A stretch of 64,000 nt of DNA from Sphingopyxis sp. OPL5 (GTDB taxonomy: Bacteria; Pseudomonadota; Alphaproteobacteria; Sphingomonadales; Sphingomonadaceae): contig NZ_CP060725.1 in the NCBI RefSeq assembly GCF_003797775.2, positions 2,102,001 to 2,166,000 on the forward strand, in the 5' to 3' direction. The notes beneath the pieces were generated by a model. It did not search any database, had not been told where the DNA came from, and saw nothing but the letters and a program-made list of their open reading frames with translations. This document shows, one piece after another, positions 35,786 to 43,883 of this stretch. The number at the start of each line of letters is the position of its first letter. Position 1 is the first letter of the stretch. The position numbers were made by a program, and so were the translations under genes.

Positions 35786-36286
35786 ATGACCGCTCTCGCC
35801 GCCAAGCCCGCCCGCGCTGCCAACCTGCGCCGCATCGCCATCACCGCGCTCATCGTGCTGGGGGCGATCGTCGCGGCGGTGCTCGTCCGCTCCTTCACCG
35901 GGACATCGGACTATCGCACCCCGGCTTGGGCCGTCCAGCTCCACCTCGCGACGGTGATCCCGGCGCTGCCGCTCGGCGCCTGGCTGCTGTGGCGTCCGGT
36001 CAAGGGCGACGCGGCGCACCGCATCGGCGGGCGCGTCTGGGCGCTGCTGATGATCGTCACCGCGATCGACAGCTTCTGGATCCGTACGATCACCGGCGGC
36101 ATCGGCCCGATCCACCTCTTCTCGGTGCTGACGCTGGTGCAGCTGCCTCGTGCCATCTGGTTCGCGCGGAGCGGCCAGATCGATCGCCACCTCAAGACGA
36201 TGCGCGGCGTCTATTTCGGGCTGCTCGCTGCCGGCTTCTTCGCCATGGCGCCGGGCCGGACATTGTGGATGCTCGTCTTCGGTTGA
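35786..36286 (+). CDS. DUF2306 multi-pass membrane protein
   Basis: 166 aa from the ATG at 35786 after GGGGA. Five likely TM helices (RIAITALIVLGAIVAAVLV, LATVIPALPLGAWLLW, RIGGRVWALLMIVTAIDSFW, HLFSVLTLVQLPRAIWF, GVYFGLLAAGFFAMAPG). The HLATVIPALPLG, HRIGGRVWALLM and IHLFSVLTL segments with spaced histidines match DUF2306, whose biochemical role is unknown. It probably responds to the divergent LytTR regulator. Confidence 0.75.
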   Translation: MTALAAKPARAANLRRIAITALIVLGAIVAAVLVRSFTGTSDYRTPAWAVQLHLATVIPALPLGAWLLWRPVKGDAAHRIGGRVWALLMIVTAIDSFWIRTITGGIGPIHLFSVLTLVQLPRAIWFARSGQIDRHLKTMRGVYFGLLAAGFFAMAPGRTLWMLVFG

Positions 36287-36317
36287 AATCGGAACGGTTC
36301 GGCCTAAACCGCAGGGC

Positions 36318-37976
36318 ATGACCCAGCAGCTCTCGATCGTCCTTTCCCAGATGACGCAGGTCGTCGGTGACCTTGCCGCCAACGCCGACGCGATGCGTGC
36401 CGTTCGCGCGCGGCACCCGCAGGCCGACCTGCTCCTCTATCCCGAGCTGCAGCTGATCGGCTATCCGCCCGAGGATCTGGTGCTCAAGCCCGCACTCGCC
36501 GAGCGGGCGGCAAAAATCCTCGCCGAACTGGCCGCCGAGACTGCCGACGGTGGCCCCGCGATGCTCGTCGGCTCGGTCGAAAGAGACGGCGATGCGCTCT
36601 ACAATATCGTCGCGCTGCTCGACGGTGGCCGCGTCGTCGCGACGCGGCGCAAGCATGAACTGCCCAATTACGGCACTTTCGACGAAAAGCGCGTCTTCGC
36701 CCCCGGCCCTCTCCCTGACGTGGTCGAGTGGCGCGGGATCAAGCTCGGCCTGCCGATCTGCGAGGACGGTTGGCTGCCCAAGGTGTCGGCGCATCTCGCC
36801 GACCAAGGCGCCGAGCTGCTGATCTCGGTCAACGGCAGCCCCTATGAGATCGACAAGGACGATCGCCGGCTGACGCAGGTCTTCGCGGGCCGCGTCGCCG
36901 AGACCGGCCTGCCGCTCATCTTCCTCAACCGCATCGGCGGGCAGGACGAGCTCGTCTTCGACGGCTGCTCCTTCGTGCTGAATGCCGACGGGACGACCGC
37001 GCACCGGCTCACCGATTGGGAGGCCGAGGAGCGCGTTACCCACTGGGCGAAGGGTTCGGACGGCTGGCGCTGCGACAGCGGCACGATCGCCGAGTGGGAG
37101 GCGCATCCCGCCGACATCTACAGCGCGATGATCCTGTCCCTGCGCGACTATGTCGAGCGCAACCGCTTCCCTGGCGTCGTGCTCGGCCTGTCGGGCGGGA
37201 TCGATTCGGCGATCTGCGCCGCGATCGCCGCCGACGCGCTCGGTCCCGACAAAGTGTGGTGCGTGATGCTGCCGAGCCGCTTCACCAGCCAGGAAAGCCT
37301 CGACGATGCCGCTGGCTGCGCGGCGATGATCGGCTGCCGTCTCGACACCATATCGATCGCCCCGGCGGTCGATGCCTTCGACACGATGCTGTCGGACAGT
37401 TTCGCCGACGCGGCTGTCGACACCACCGAGGAAAATGTCCAGTCGCGCATTCGCGGCGTTACGCTGATGGCGCTCAGCAACAAATTTGGTCCGATGCTGC
37501 TGACCACGGGCAACAAGAGCGAGATGAGCGTCGGTTATGCGACCATCTATGGTGACATGGCGGGCGGGTATAATCCGCTCAAGGACGCGTATAAGATGAC
37601 GGTCTTCGCCGCGGCGAAGTGGCGCAACGCGAATGTCCCGCGCCTGTCGCGCAACCCGGCGACCCCGGTGATGCCCGAGACCATCATCACCAAGCCACCG
37701 AGCGCCGAGCTGCGCCCCGACCAGAAGGACGAGGACAGCCTGCCCGCCTATCCCGATCTCGACCGGATGCTGCACATGCTGGTCGAGGAGGAAAAGAGCG
37801 TCGACGATGTCGTCGCGAAATATGGCTTCGACCGCGAGGCGGTGGTCCGGATCGAGCGGCTGCTGTCGATCGCCGAATATAAGCGCCGCCAGGCGCCGCC
37901 CGGGGTCAAATTGTCGACGCGCAACTTCGGGCGCGACCGCCGTTATCCGATCACCCACGGTTTCCGCACGGCTTAG
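36318..37976 (+). CDS. nadE: Glutamine-dependent NAD+ synthetase
   Basis: 552 aa fusion of two domains. Residues 1-260 are a nitrilase-type glutaminase with Glu43 (YPELQL), a Lys in RRKHELPNYG and the nucleophile Cys in LPICEDGW. The C-terminal NAD synthase domain has the ATP-pyrophosphatase loop LGLSGGIDSA near residue 290 and LLTTGNKSEMSVGYATIYGDMAGG. It converts nicotinate adenine dinucleotide to NAD using glutamine nitrogen. Convergent with the next gene, stops overlapping in TTAG. Confidence 0.95.
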   Translation: MTQQLSIVLSQMTQVVGDLAANADAMRAVRARHPQADLLLYPELQLIGYPPEDLVLKPALAERAAKILAELAAETADGGPAMLVGSVERDGDALYNIVALLDGGRVVATRRKHELPNYGTFDEKRVFAPGPLPDVVEWRGIKLGLPICEDGWLPKVSAHLADQGAELLISVNGSPYEIDKDDRRLTQVFAGRVAETGLPLIFLNRIGGQDELVFDGCSFVLNADGTTAHRLTDWEAEERVTHWAKGSDGWRCDSGTIAEWEAHPADIYSAMILSLRDYVERNRFPGVVLGLSGGIDSAICAAIAADALGPDKVWCVMLPSRFTSQESLDDAAGCAAMIGCRLDTISIAPAVDAFDTMLSDSFADAAVDTTEENVQSRIRGVTLMALSNKFGPMLLTTGNKSEMSVGYATIYGDMAGGYNPLKDAYKMTVFAAAKWRNANVPRLSRNPATPVMPETIITKPPSAELRPDQKDEDSLPAYPDLDRMLHMLVEEEKSVDDVVAKYGFDREAVVRIERLLSIAEYKRRQAPPGVKLSTRNFGRDRRYPITHGFRTA

Positions 37977-39181
37977 CGGCGTGCTTTTCGCGATCGTCGT
38001 GGCCGGGTCGCCGCAGCGAGCGGCGCCAGCGGGCTGACCGTCGCGGTCGGCGCGGTGTCGCGCTGCGGCTTGGCGGCATAAAGCGCTTCGTCGGCGCTGC
38101 GCATCAGATCGAGCAGCGAGGCGCCGTCGTCGGGCGCGCGCGCCAGTCCCGCGCTGGCACCGATGCGAATCGGCTGGCCGTCGATCGGGAAGGGCGCGGC
38201 AAGCGCCGCAAGCAGCGCGCTTGCCCGCACATCGAGCGCTTCGGCATCGCAACCGGGCAGCCATATCGCGAATTCGTCGCCGCCGACGCGCGCGACGGTC
38301 GCCGCTTCGCCCGCCTGCGCGCGCAGCCGCCCGCCGATCGCGATCAGCAACAGATCGCCGGCGGCGTGGCCGTGGCGGTCGTTGACCGGCTTGAAGCCGT
38401 CGAGATCGATCAGGACCAGCGCCGCCCCGGCACCGCCCGCGGCGAAAAATTCCTCCGCGGCCATATGGAGCGCGCGGCGGTTGGCGAGCCCGGTCAGCGG
38501 GTCGGTCATCGCCTGGCGTTGCAGCCGGCGGCGCAGCATCAGCATCTCGACCTGCTGGCCATGCTGGTCGAGCACCAGCCGGACGAGGAACGCCGCGGCG
38601 AGCAGCGTGATCGCGACCGCGATCAGGTCCATCCAGTTGCCCGCGACGATCAGCAGCGCGACCACGGGGCCGATTCCCGCCGCCATCACCGACAATGTCG
38701 CGCCGCGCACCGGGGCGAGGCAAAAGGCGGTGGTCAGCGTGCCCATCACCACGAACATCGGATAATAGGAGCGCTGGCCGGGGACCGACAGCCACCAGCT
38801 CGACGCCGCCCAGACGCTGCACAGCGCGGCGATCGGCATGGCGATCAGGAACATCCGGCCGATCAGGCGGTGCGCGGCGGCGGCGCTCATCGGCGCGGTG
38901 CGGCGGCGCAGCCAGTGGACCAGCCGGATCGCGGCGACCCCGACCGCGGCCAGCGGCATACCATAGCGGACCAGCCAGGGCGCCTCGTCGCCGGTCGCGA
39001 GCGCCGGCGCGTCGCCCGCGGTGGCGATCATCGCGGTGAGGATCACCGCGATCATCACCGAATAGAGGATCGGGACGAGCACCCGAAGCCGCGCGACGCG
39101 TGCCAGCGCCAGCTCGTCGGCAATCGCCGCCGGCACGCGCGGCCACAGCCGCGTCCGCCATCCTGTGGTTCCGCCCTCCAT
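37973..39181 (-). CDS. Membrane-bound GGDEF diguanylate cyclase
   Basis: 402 aa. Five or six hydrophobic segments between residues 32 and 205 (for example VLVPILYSVMIAVILTAMIAT, MFLIAMPIAALCSVWAASSWW, IAVAITLLAAAFLV) form an integral membrane sensor, followed by a GGDEF domain (LVLIDLDGFKPVNDRHGH, then RVGGDEFAIWLP). The active loop is intact. No RxxD inhibitory site precedes it. It could set local cyclic-di-GMP together with the GGDEF protein at 19.7 kb. The tail is basic (RPRRSRKARR). Confidence 0.85.
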   Translation of the reverse strand: MEGGTTGWRTRLWPRVPAAIADELALARVARLRVLVPILYSVMIAVILTAMIATAGDAPALATGDEAPWLVRYGMPLAAVGVAAIRLVHWLRRRTAPMSAAAAHRLIGRMFLIAMPIAALCSVWAASSWWLSVPGQRSYYPMFVVMGTLTTAFCLAPVRGATLSVMAAGIGPVVALLIVAGNWMDLIAVAITLLAAAFLVRLVLDQHGQQVEMLMLRRRLQRQAMTDPLTGLANRRALHMAAEEFFAAGGAGAALVLIDLDGFKPVNDRHGHAAGDLLLIAIGGRLRAQAGEAATVARVGGDEFAIWLPGCDAEALDVRASALLAALAAPFPIDGQPIRIGASAGLARAPDDGASLLDLMRSADEALYAAKPQRDTAPTATVSPLAPLAAATRPRRSRKARR

Positions 39182-39273
39182 GACGAGAGGTGCTACGCAG
39201 AAAGCGGAAAGAAGCGGTTAAGCCTGACCGCGCGGCAGGCGAAGTTGGGGTCGCCATGCGGGGCGCGATGGCG

Positions 39274-39279
39274 CTATAG
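39274..39279 (+). promoter_or_regulatory. -10-like hexamer very close to the gltX start
   Basis: CTATAG ends only eight bases before the gltX ATG, and no ribosome binding site is seen between them. If used, transcription would begin at or within a few bases of the start codon. No convincing -35 element is at the right distance. Confidence 0.3.
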
Positions 39280-39287
39280 GCGCGCGC

Positions 39288-40598
39288 ATGACCGTGATCA
39301 CCCGCTTTGCCCCGTCGCCGACGGGCCACCTCCATGTCGGCAATGTCCGCACCGCGCTCCACAACTGGATGTGGGCGCGCAAGGCCGGCGGGCGCTTCCT
39401 GCTGCGTATCGACGACACCGACCGCGAACGGTCGAAGGAAGACTATGTCGCGGGCATTCGCGCCGATCTCGCCTGGCTCGGCCTCGATATCGACGGCGAG
39501 GAGCGCCAGTCGGCGCGCTTTGACCTGTACGAGCGCGAATTCGACCGGCTGAAGGGCGCGGGGCGCGTCTATGCCTGTTACGAGACCCCCGAGGAACTCG
39601 ACATCCGCCGCAAGGTGCTGCTCTCGCGCGGCCTGCCGCCGGTGTATGAGCGCAAGCCCGCCGACGCCCCGGTTCCCGAAGGCGTGACGCCGCACTGGCG
39701 GTTCCGGCTCGACCATGATGCGATGATCGCATGGACCGACATGGTCCGCGGCGACCAGAGTTTCGACCCCAAATCGATGTCCGACCCGGTGGTGCGCCGT
39801 GCCGACGGCAGCTGGCTCTATCTGCTGCCGAGCGTGATCGACGATATCGCGATGGGCATTTCGCACGTCGTGCGCGGCGAGGACCATGTGTCGAACACCG
39901 CGGCGCAGATCCAGATGTTCGCGGCGCTCGGCGCGGCTCCGCCCGCTTTCGCGCATGAGGCGCTGCTCGTCGGGACCGAGGGCAAATTGTCGAAGCGGTT
40001 GGGCTCGCTCGGGATGGATGGCTTGCGCGAACAGGGGATCGAGCCGGTCGCGCTCGTCGCGCTGCTCGCGCGGCTCGGCACCAGCGACCCGGTCGAGCCG
40101 GTCACCGACGCCGCGCCGCTGATCGAAACGATCGACTTCGCCCATTTCGGCCGCGCCCCGGCGCGTTTCGACGAGGCCGAGCTGGCGCTGGTCAACCAGA
40201 AGATCGTCCACCAGCTGGGCCATGAGGCGGTTGCCGACCGCCTGCCCGCAGCGATCGACGCCCCGCGCTGGCACGCGATTCGCCCGAATTTGATGACGGT
40301 TGCCGAGGCGGCCGACTGGGTCGCGGTGTTCGACGGACCGCTGGCCCCGGCGTCCGCCGCCGACGCCGACCGCGCGGTGCTCGCCGCCGCCGCCGCCGCG
40401 GCGCCCGCCATCGATTGGGGCGCCGATCCATGGCACGCGCTGACCAATGCGGTGAAGGACGCGACCGGCGCCAAGGGCCGCGCGCTGTTCCTGCCGCTGC
40501 GCCGTGCGCTCACCGGCCGCGATCATGGTCCCGACATGGGCGAATTGCTGCCGCTGATCGCGAAGGACCAGGCGATCGTGCGGCTCTCCGCCGCCTGA
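39288..40598 (+). CDS. gltX: Glutamyl-tRNA synthetase (short alphaproteobacterial type)
   Basis: 436 aa. HIGH-type motif PSPTGHLHVGN at residues 9-19 and KLSKR (EGKLSKRLG) near residue 235. RIDDTDRERSKEDY and HVVRGEDHVSNTAAQIQMF are typical GluRS. Alphaproteobacteria often carry two GltX proteins; at 436 aa this is the shorter kind, so it may charge tRNA-Gln or tRNA-Glu or both. The anticodon-binding domain is degenerate and Ala-rich. No Shine-Dalgarno sequence precedes the ATG. Confidence 0.9.
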   Translation: MTVITRFAPSPTGHLHVGNVRTALHNWMWARKAGGRFLLRIDDTDRERSKEDYVAGIRADLAWLGLDIDGEERQSARFDLYEREFDRLKGAGRVYACYETPEELDIRRKVLLSRGLPPVYERKPADAPVPEGVTPHWRFRLDHDAMIAWTDMVRGDQSFDPKSMSDPVVRRADGSWLYLLPSVIDDIAMGISHVVRGEDHVSNTAAQIQMFAALGAAPPAFAHEALLVGTEGKLSKRLGSLGMDGLREQGIEPVALVALLARLGTSDPVEPVTDAAPLIETIDFAHFGRAPARFDEAELALVNQKIVHQLGHEAVADRLPAAIDAPRWHAIRPNLMTVAEAADWVAVFDGPLAPASAADADRAVLAAAAAAAPAIDWGADPWHALTNAVKDATGAKGRALFLPLRRALTGRDHGPDMGELLPLIAKDQAIVRLSAA

Positions 40599-40641
40599 AC
40601 CCCCCGGTATCCCGCGATGATTCGCTTGCCGACCTCTTCGC

Positions 40642-40673
40642 TTGACAATCACAGGTATGTTATAATATCACAT
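40642..40673 (+). promoter_or_regulatory. Zur-like operator and promoter upstream of tonB
   Basis: ATGTTATAATATCACAT (40657-40673) is a 17-base near-perfect palindrome with one mismatched pair. It differs by one base from the core of the known Zur box (ATGTTATANTATAACAT). TTGACA at 40642-40647 lies just upstream, and TATAAT lies inside the palindrome, so a bound repressor would block RNA polymerase. The AT-rich block stands out from its GC-rich surroundings. Confidence 0.55.
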
Positions 40674-40741
40674 GATTGCGACCAGGCCGGATAGCAGCAC
40701 AAGCGCGGCGGCCACGGGTCGGTTCGGCAAGGAGAGAGGCC

Positions 40742-41470
40742 ATGACCCTGATACCGTTGATATCCGCCGCCCTGTCGCCGCGCTCGGCGACGGCGGCATC
40801 CGCCGGTGGCTCGCTGCTGCAGCGCGGCAGCTATAGTCCCGGCGCCGGCCATCGTCCGTTCGCCGCGGTCTTCGCGGTTGGTGTGCCGATCGCGCTGCTC
40901 ACCGTCGTGGCGCTGACCCCGATGATTTCGGTGATCACCGAAAAACCCGGGCCCACCACCGTCATCTCGATCCCGATCGAAAAGCCGCTCCCGCCGCCGC
41001 CGGCACCCGATCCGGCGCCGCAGCACAGGCAGCAGCAAACGCCGATCACCACGGCGCCCACGACGCTGCCGCCGATCGCGCAGACCCCGATCTTCGTGCC
41101 GGAACAGATTTACGTGCCGCCGGCGGGAACGGGAACGGGGCCTTCGATCCCCTATGATCCACCTGCGCCGCCCACGCCCAAGCTGGTCCTCGCGCAGCTC
41201 GACCAGCGCCACCTCGCCAATTTCCAGCCCGATTATCCGGCGCGCGAACAGCGTGAGGGGATCGAGGGTGTCGCCAGGGTGCGAGTGCTGATCGGCAGCG
41301 ACGGCAAGGTGAAGCAGGTCGAACTGGTCAGCACCGACAGCCCCGGCTTTTTCGACGCGACGAAGCGCCGTGCGCTCGCCAAATGGCGCTTCAAGCCCGC
41401 GACGCGCGGCGGCGTGGCCGAGGAAAGCTGGAAGGAGATGACGGTGCGTTTCGAGATCCGCAACGCCTGA
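40742..41470 (+). CDS. tonB: Energy transducer TonB
   Basis: 242 aa from the ATG at 40742 behind AAGGAGAG. One membrane anchor at about residues 38-60 (FAAVFAVGVPIALLTVVALTP), a Pro-rich periplasm-spanning segment (KPLPPPPAPDPAPQ and onwards to about 145), and a TonB C-terminal domain (YPAREQREGIEGVARVRVLIGSDGKVKQVELVSTDS, ALAKWRFKPATRGG). It carries proton-motive energy to TonB-dependent receptors such as the two at 1.1-6.8 kb. No exbB/exbD is adjacent. The Zur-like site upstream suggests zinc control. Confidence 0.9.
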   Translation: MTLIPLISAALSPRSATAASAGGSLLQRGSYSPGAGHRPFAAVFAVGVPIALLTVVALTPMISVITEKPGPTTVISIPIEKPLPPPPAPDPAPQHRQQQTPITTAPTTLPPIAQTPIFVPEQIYVPPAGTGTGPSIPYDPPAPPTPKLVLAQLDQRHLANFQPDYPAREQREGIEGVARVRVLIGSDGKVKQVELVSTDSPGFFDATKRRALAKWRFKPATRGGVAEESWKEMTVRFEIRNA

Positions 41471-41531
41471 CGTCTCTCCCGGGCGGGCGGCGGCCGGCCT
41501 CCTGACACTGGCCGTCGCTCGTTCGTTTCGC

Positions 41532-41560
41532 TTGACACAAGCGCCGAATCCCGTCAGAGG
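41532..41560 (+). promoter_or_regulatory. Possible promoter of rpmG
   Basis: A perfect TTGACA (41532-41537) stands in the gap between tonB and rpmG, followed after about 16 bases by a poor -10 (TCAGAG). It would give a leader of roughly 120 bases. Confidence 0.35.
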
Positions 41561-41686
41561 CGCGCGCTTATCGGGGGCGGCGTGCTTGCGCGCTGCCCTG
41601 TCGTTTTTCACACATCAGTCGGGGTCTTCGCCCCGCGCGCCGCGACCGCCCGCCGGTTTCTGCGTCACTATTCGAGGAACAGGGCC

Positions 41687-41854
41687 ATGGCCAAGCCGAC
41701 GACCGTCAAGATCAAGCTCGTGAGCACCGCCGACACCGGCTTCTTCTATGTCACCAAGAAGAACCCGCGCACGATGACCGACAAGATGGCGCAGCGCAAA
41801 TATGACCCCGTCGTGCGCAAGCATGTCGAGTTCAAGGAAGCCAAGATCAAGTGA
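41687..41854 (+). CDS. rpmG: 50S ribosomal protein L33 (cysteine-free form)
   Basis: 55 aa ([44 protein letters not shown]). The ATG at 41687 follows GAGGAACAGGG. It contains no cysteine, so it is the zinc-independent version of L33, as is usual in this lineage. Monocistronic, with its own terminator. Confidence 0.97.
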   Translation: MAKPTTVKIKLVSTADTGFFYVTKKNPRTMTDKMAQRKYDPVVRKHVEFKEAKIK

Positions 41855-41922
41855 TGCGTTTCCCCGTGCGTTGAAAGCGCGCGGGTCGGAAATGCGTCAT
41901 CCCGGCGAAGGCCGGGATTCAG

Positions 41923-41948
41923 AGGGCGGCCTTTGCGCCGCCCTTTTT
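41923..41948 (+). terminator. Rho-independent terminator of rpmG
   Basis: Perfect 8-bp stem AGGGCGGC/GCCGCCCT (41923-41930 with 41937-41944), loop CTTTGC, then TTTTCG. A second small stem-loop (41901-41916, CCCGGC/GCCGGG) precedes it. Confidence 0.85.
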
Positions 41949-41976
41949 CGTGCGCTGCCGCCGCCTGCTTCGCAGC

Positions 41977-42375
41977 CTAGCGAGCGGCCATTAGCGCGTC
42001 GATGAAGGCTTGCGGCGGCGCATAATGATGCGCCACCACATAATGGTGGATCAGCGCCGGCGCGACATAGGTCAACCCGCCCTGCCCCTCGACGCGAATT
42101 TCGCCATTGCCCCGGGTTTCCCGGGGCGAGTCGAGCATCGGAATACCCCCCGGCGACAGGATGGTGGGTGGGTGGGGGCAGAAGTCGCAGAGATGGCTGC
42201 CGCGATAGAGGTTGATCGGATCGGCCGCGATCTTCGCCAGCGCCGCGACGAACGCCGCGTCCGGCACCGCCGTAGCGATCGCGTGATCCGAACAGAGCCA
42301 GCCGATATTGAGAATCGCGGGGTCGGGTTCGGCGCCGCCATACACGAAGGGGGTCAGGTCGGGATAATAGGCCAT
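41977..42375 (-). CDS. Conserved hypothetical protein, cysteine/histidine-rich
   Basis: 132 aa from the ATG at 42375. YYPDLTPFVYGG, LNIGWL, GSHLCDFCPHPP, NGEIRVEGQGGLTYVAPALIHHYVVAHHYAPPQAFIDAL are strongly patterned. They recall a family I have seen in actinobacteria and proteobacteria with the same N-terminal YYPDL and C-terminal HYV-HxYxPP blocks. The CDFC and clustered histidines could bind a metal. No function is known to me and no neighbour suggests one. Confidence 0.6.
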   Translation of the reverse strand: MAYYPDLTPFVYGGAEPDPAILNIGWLCSDHAIATAVPDAAFVAALAKIAADPINLYRGSHLCDFCPHPPTILSPGGIPMLDSPRETRGNGEIRVEGQGGLTYVAPALIHHYVVAHHYAPPQAFIDALMAAR

Positions 42376-42717
42376 GCGCCGTCCTAGGAGGAAAACCGAT
42401 GGCGCGCCGCGCTTTTTTTTCGTGCGCGGGTGAAGGGCGTTTTGGGGAGGTTATTTCGTATAGACGGAGGCGGCGGTCTGCCCATAACGCTTCGTTGAAG
42501 GCCGACAGGGCGGGATTTTTGGTTTCGCGCAAAGACGCAAAGATGTTGGTTTGCGGCCGCACGGTCGCCTGTCCATCTTCGCCGCGTCCGGCGCAGCGCA
42601 AAGGGAATGGAGCCGCTTCGCGGTCATCGCGACATCTTCGCGCCTTTGCGCCTTTGCGTATCTTACCGACATCCGCGGCACGGCAATCCGCTCCTGCTGG
42701 CGCGCCGCGTCTTCTCG
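42376..42717. repeat. Intergenic stretch with an inverted CGCAAAG-type repeat (no gene)
   Basis: 342 bases with no credible gene. It contains an inverted repeat: 42528-42546 pairs with 42632-42650 at 17 of 19 positions, built from CGCAAAG/CTTTGCG units, with an extra CTTTGCG unit at 42651-42657. The same unit style (CGCAGAG) recurs at 54.2 kb. The spacer of 85 bases is not a gene. Confidence 0.6.
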
Positions 42718-43203
42718 TCACCCCTCGCGCAAAGGCCGCCGTGCGATGTCGTTTTCGATGATGTTGCGGATCGCGATCATCGTCGTGAACGAATGCACCC
42801 CCTTGTCCTCGCCGAGCGCCCGGCGGGTGAAGCGGTCATAGTCCTCCATCGTGCCGACCTGAACCTTGAGCAGGAAGTCGTCGTCGCCGGTCACGTCCCA
42901 CGCGCCGGTGATTTCGGGGTGATGGACGATCTCGCGCGCGAAATTGTCCATCGTCTGCGGCCCCGCCTGCTGCATCTGGACGAGGACATGCATCGTCAGC
43001 GCCGAGCCGGTCAGCGCAGGGTCGACCACCGCGATATCGGCGACGATCACCTTTTCCTCGCGCAAACGGCGCAGGCGGCGCAGCACCGCCGACAGCGACA
43101 GCCCGACCTTGTCGGCGAGGATTCGCGCGGGCTGGAGATTATCCTCGCGCACCAGCGCGAGCAGGCGGCGGTCGAAACGGTCGAGATCGGGCATTTTTCG
43201 CAT
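42718..43203 (-). CDS. Lrp/AsnC family transcriptional regulator
   Basis: 161 aa from the ATG at 43203, which has GGGA just upstream; ATGs at 43215, 43212 and 43194 are alternatives. N-terminal winged helix (LDRFDRRLLALVREDN, ADKVGLSLSAVLRRLRRLREEKVI) and C-terminal RAM ligand-binding domain (HPEITGAWDVTGDDDFLLKVQVGTMEDYDRF). It probably binds an amino acid and acts as an octamer. Divergent from a 46-aa reading frame at 43339, which may be its target. Confidence 0.85.
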   Translation of the reverse strand: MRKMPDLDRFDRRLLALVREDNLQPARILADKVGLSLSAVLRRLRRLREEKVIVADIAVVDPALTGSALTMHVLVQMQQAGPQTMDNFAREIVHHPEITGAWDVTGDDDFLLKVQVGTMEDYDRFTRRALGEDKGVHSFTTMIAIRNIIENDIARRPLREG

Positions 43204-43338
43204 GATTCCCATCATAACGCGAAAATTGGTCGTTCATATGGTCAATTTCGGCGCCAATCGGCACGGCCCCGGGATTAGAAGAATCGCGTCCGGGCCGCTC
43301 TCCCCCTCCCTTGCCGGTCCGGACGCAGGAGATACCCC

Positions 43339-43479
43339 ATGACCCACACGACAAACGAAACCAACTGGATCAACCGGTTGTTCGCGGCGATGATCGAAAC
43401 CTCGGCGACCGCAGTCGCGGTCCATTATGCCGCCCCGTGGAATGACGCGGCGCGTGGCAAGCGTACCGATCGCAACTAA
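43339..43479 (+). CDS. Small protein, 46 aa, function unknown
   Basis: ATG at 43339 with AGGAGA seven bases upstream and TAA at 43479. The translation begins MTHTTNETNWINRLFAAMIE and ends GKRTDRN. It is mildly amphipathic in the middle and basic at the end. The strong ribosome binding site and the divergent Lrp regulator support a real gene, but I know no family. It is below the size most gene finders accept. Confidence 0.5.
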   Translation: MTHTTNETNWINRLFAAMIETSATAVAVHYAAPWNDAARGKRTDRN

Positions 43480-43522
43480 TCGGTCATCAGCCAGTCTTAG
43501 CGAGCTTGGCTAGCCAAGCTCG

Positions 43523-43864
43523 CTATTCCATTGGCCGGATCGGATTGCGGCGTCTCCGCCTGAGCCGGATTACGATCACCGCGCAAATTGCGATCGCGGG
43601 CATTGCCCAGTAGAGCGCGAAGAGGCCCCAAGCATAGGCTCCTCCGGCTTCCAACAATTGGCCGCTATGCCCCATTTTGGTGAATAGGCAACCCCTCCCG
43701 CGGCATTGGAACCCAAAGGCCTCGGGCCAGTTCAGCTTGCCGGACAGCCACGCTTCCGCCCCCGCGAACGCTAGGCCGAAGGCGATCATTCCGCCCATCA
43801 ATATGGAAAAACGTATCGGTCCAAGGGTTGAATAGAGCGCCTTGGTCTCGGAAAAGCTGCCCAT
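43523..43864 (-). CDS. Small membrane protein, function unknown
   Basis: 113 aa from the ATG at 43864, or 117 from the GTG at 43876. Two TM helices (FSILMGGMIAFGLAFAGAEAWL near the start, AYAWGLFALYWAMPAIAICAVIVI near the end) with a cysteine-containing loop (FQCRGRGCLF) between, and a basic tail RLRRRRRN that should stay in the cytoplasm. Base composition is lower in GC than its neighbours, consistent with recent acquisition. It lies directly downstream of divK on the same strand (8-20 bases). Confidence 0.55.
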   Translation of the reverse strand: MGSFSETKALYSTLGPIRFSILMGGMIAFGLAFAGAEAWLSGKLNWPEAFGFQCRGRGCLFTKMGHSGQLLEAGGAYAWGLFALYWAMPAIAICAVIVIRLRRRRRNPIRPME

Positions 43865-43883
43865 GTGATGCGCCACTCCCAGA

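Noticed and set aside
36192..40652. A 1486-codon open frame on the minus strand across nadE, the GGDEF gene and gltX
   Set aside because: The overlapped genes are unmistakable on both strands, and the translation is Arg/Ala/Gly-rich with no recognisable domain. Long antisense frames are expected in high-GC DNA with strong third-position bias.
42399..42761. Plus-strand frame in the intergenic repeat region
   Set aside because: It covers the inverted repeat and runs into the Lrp gene on the other strand. No ribosome binding site, no domain.
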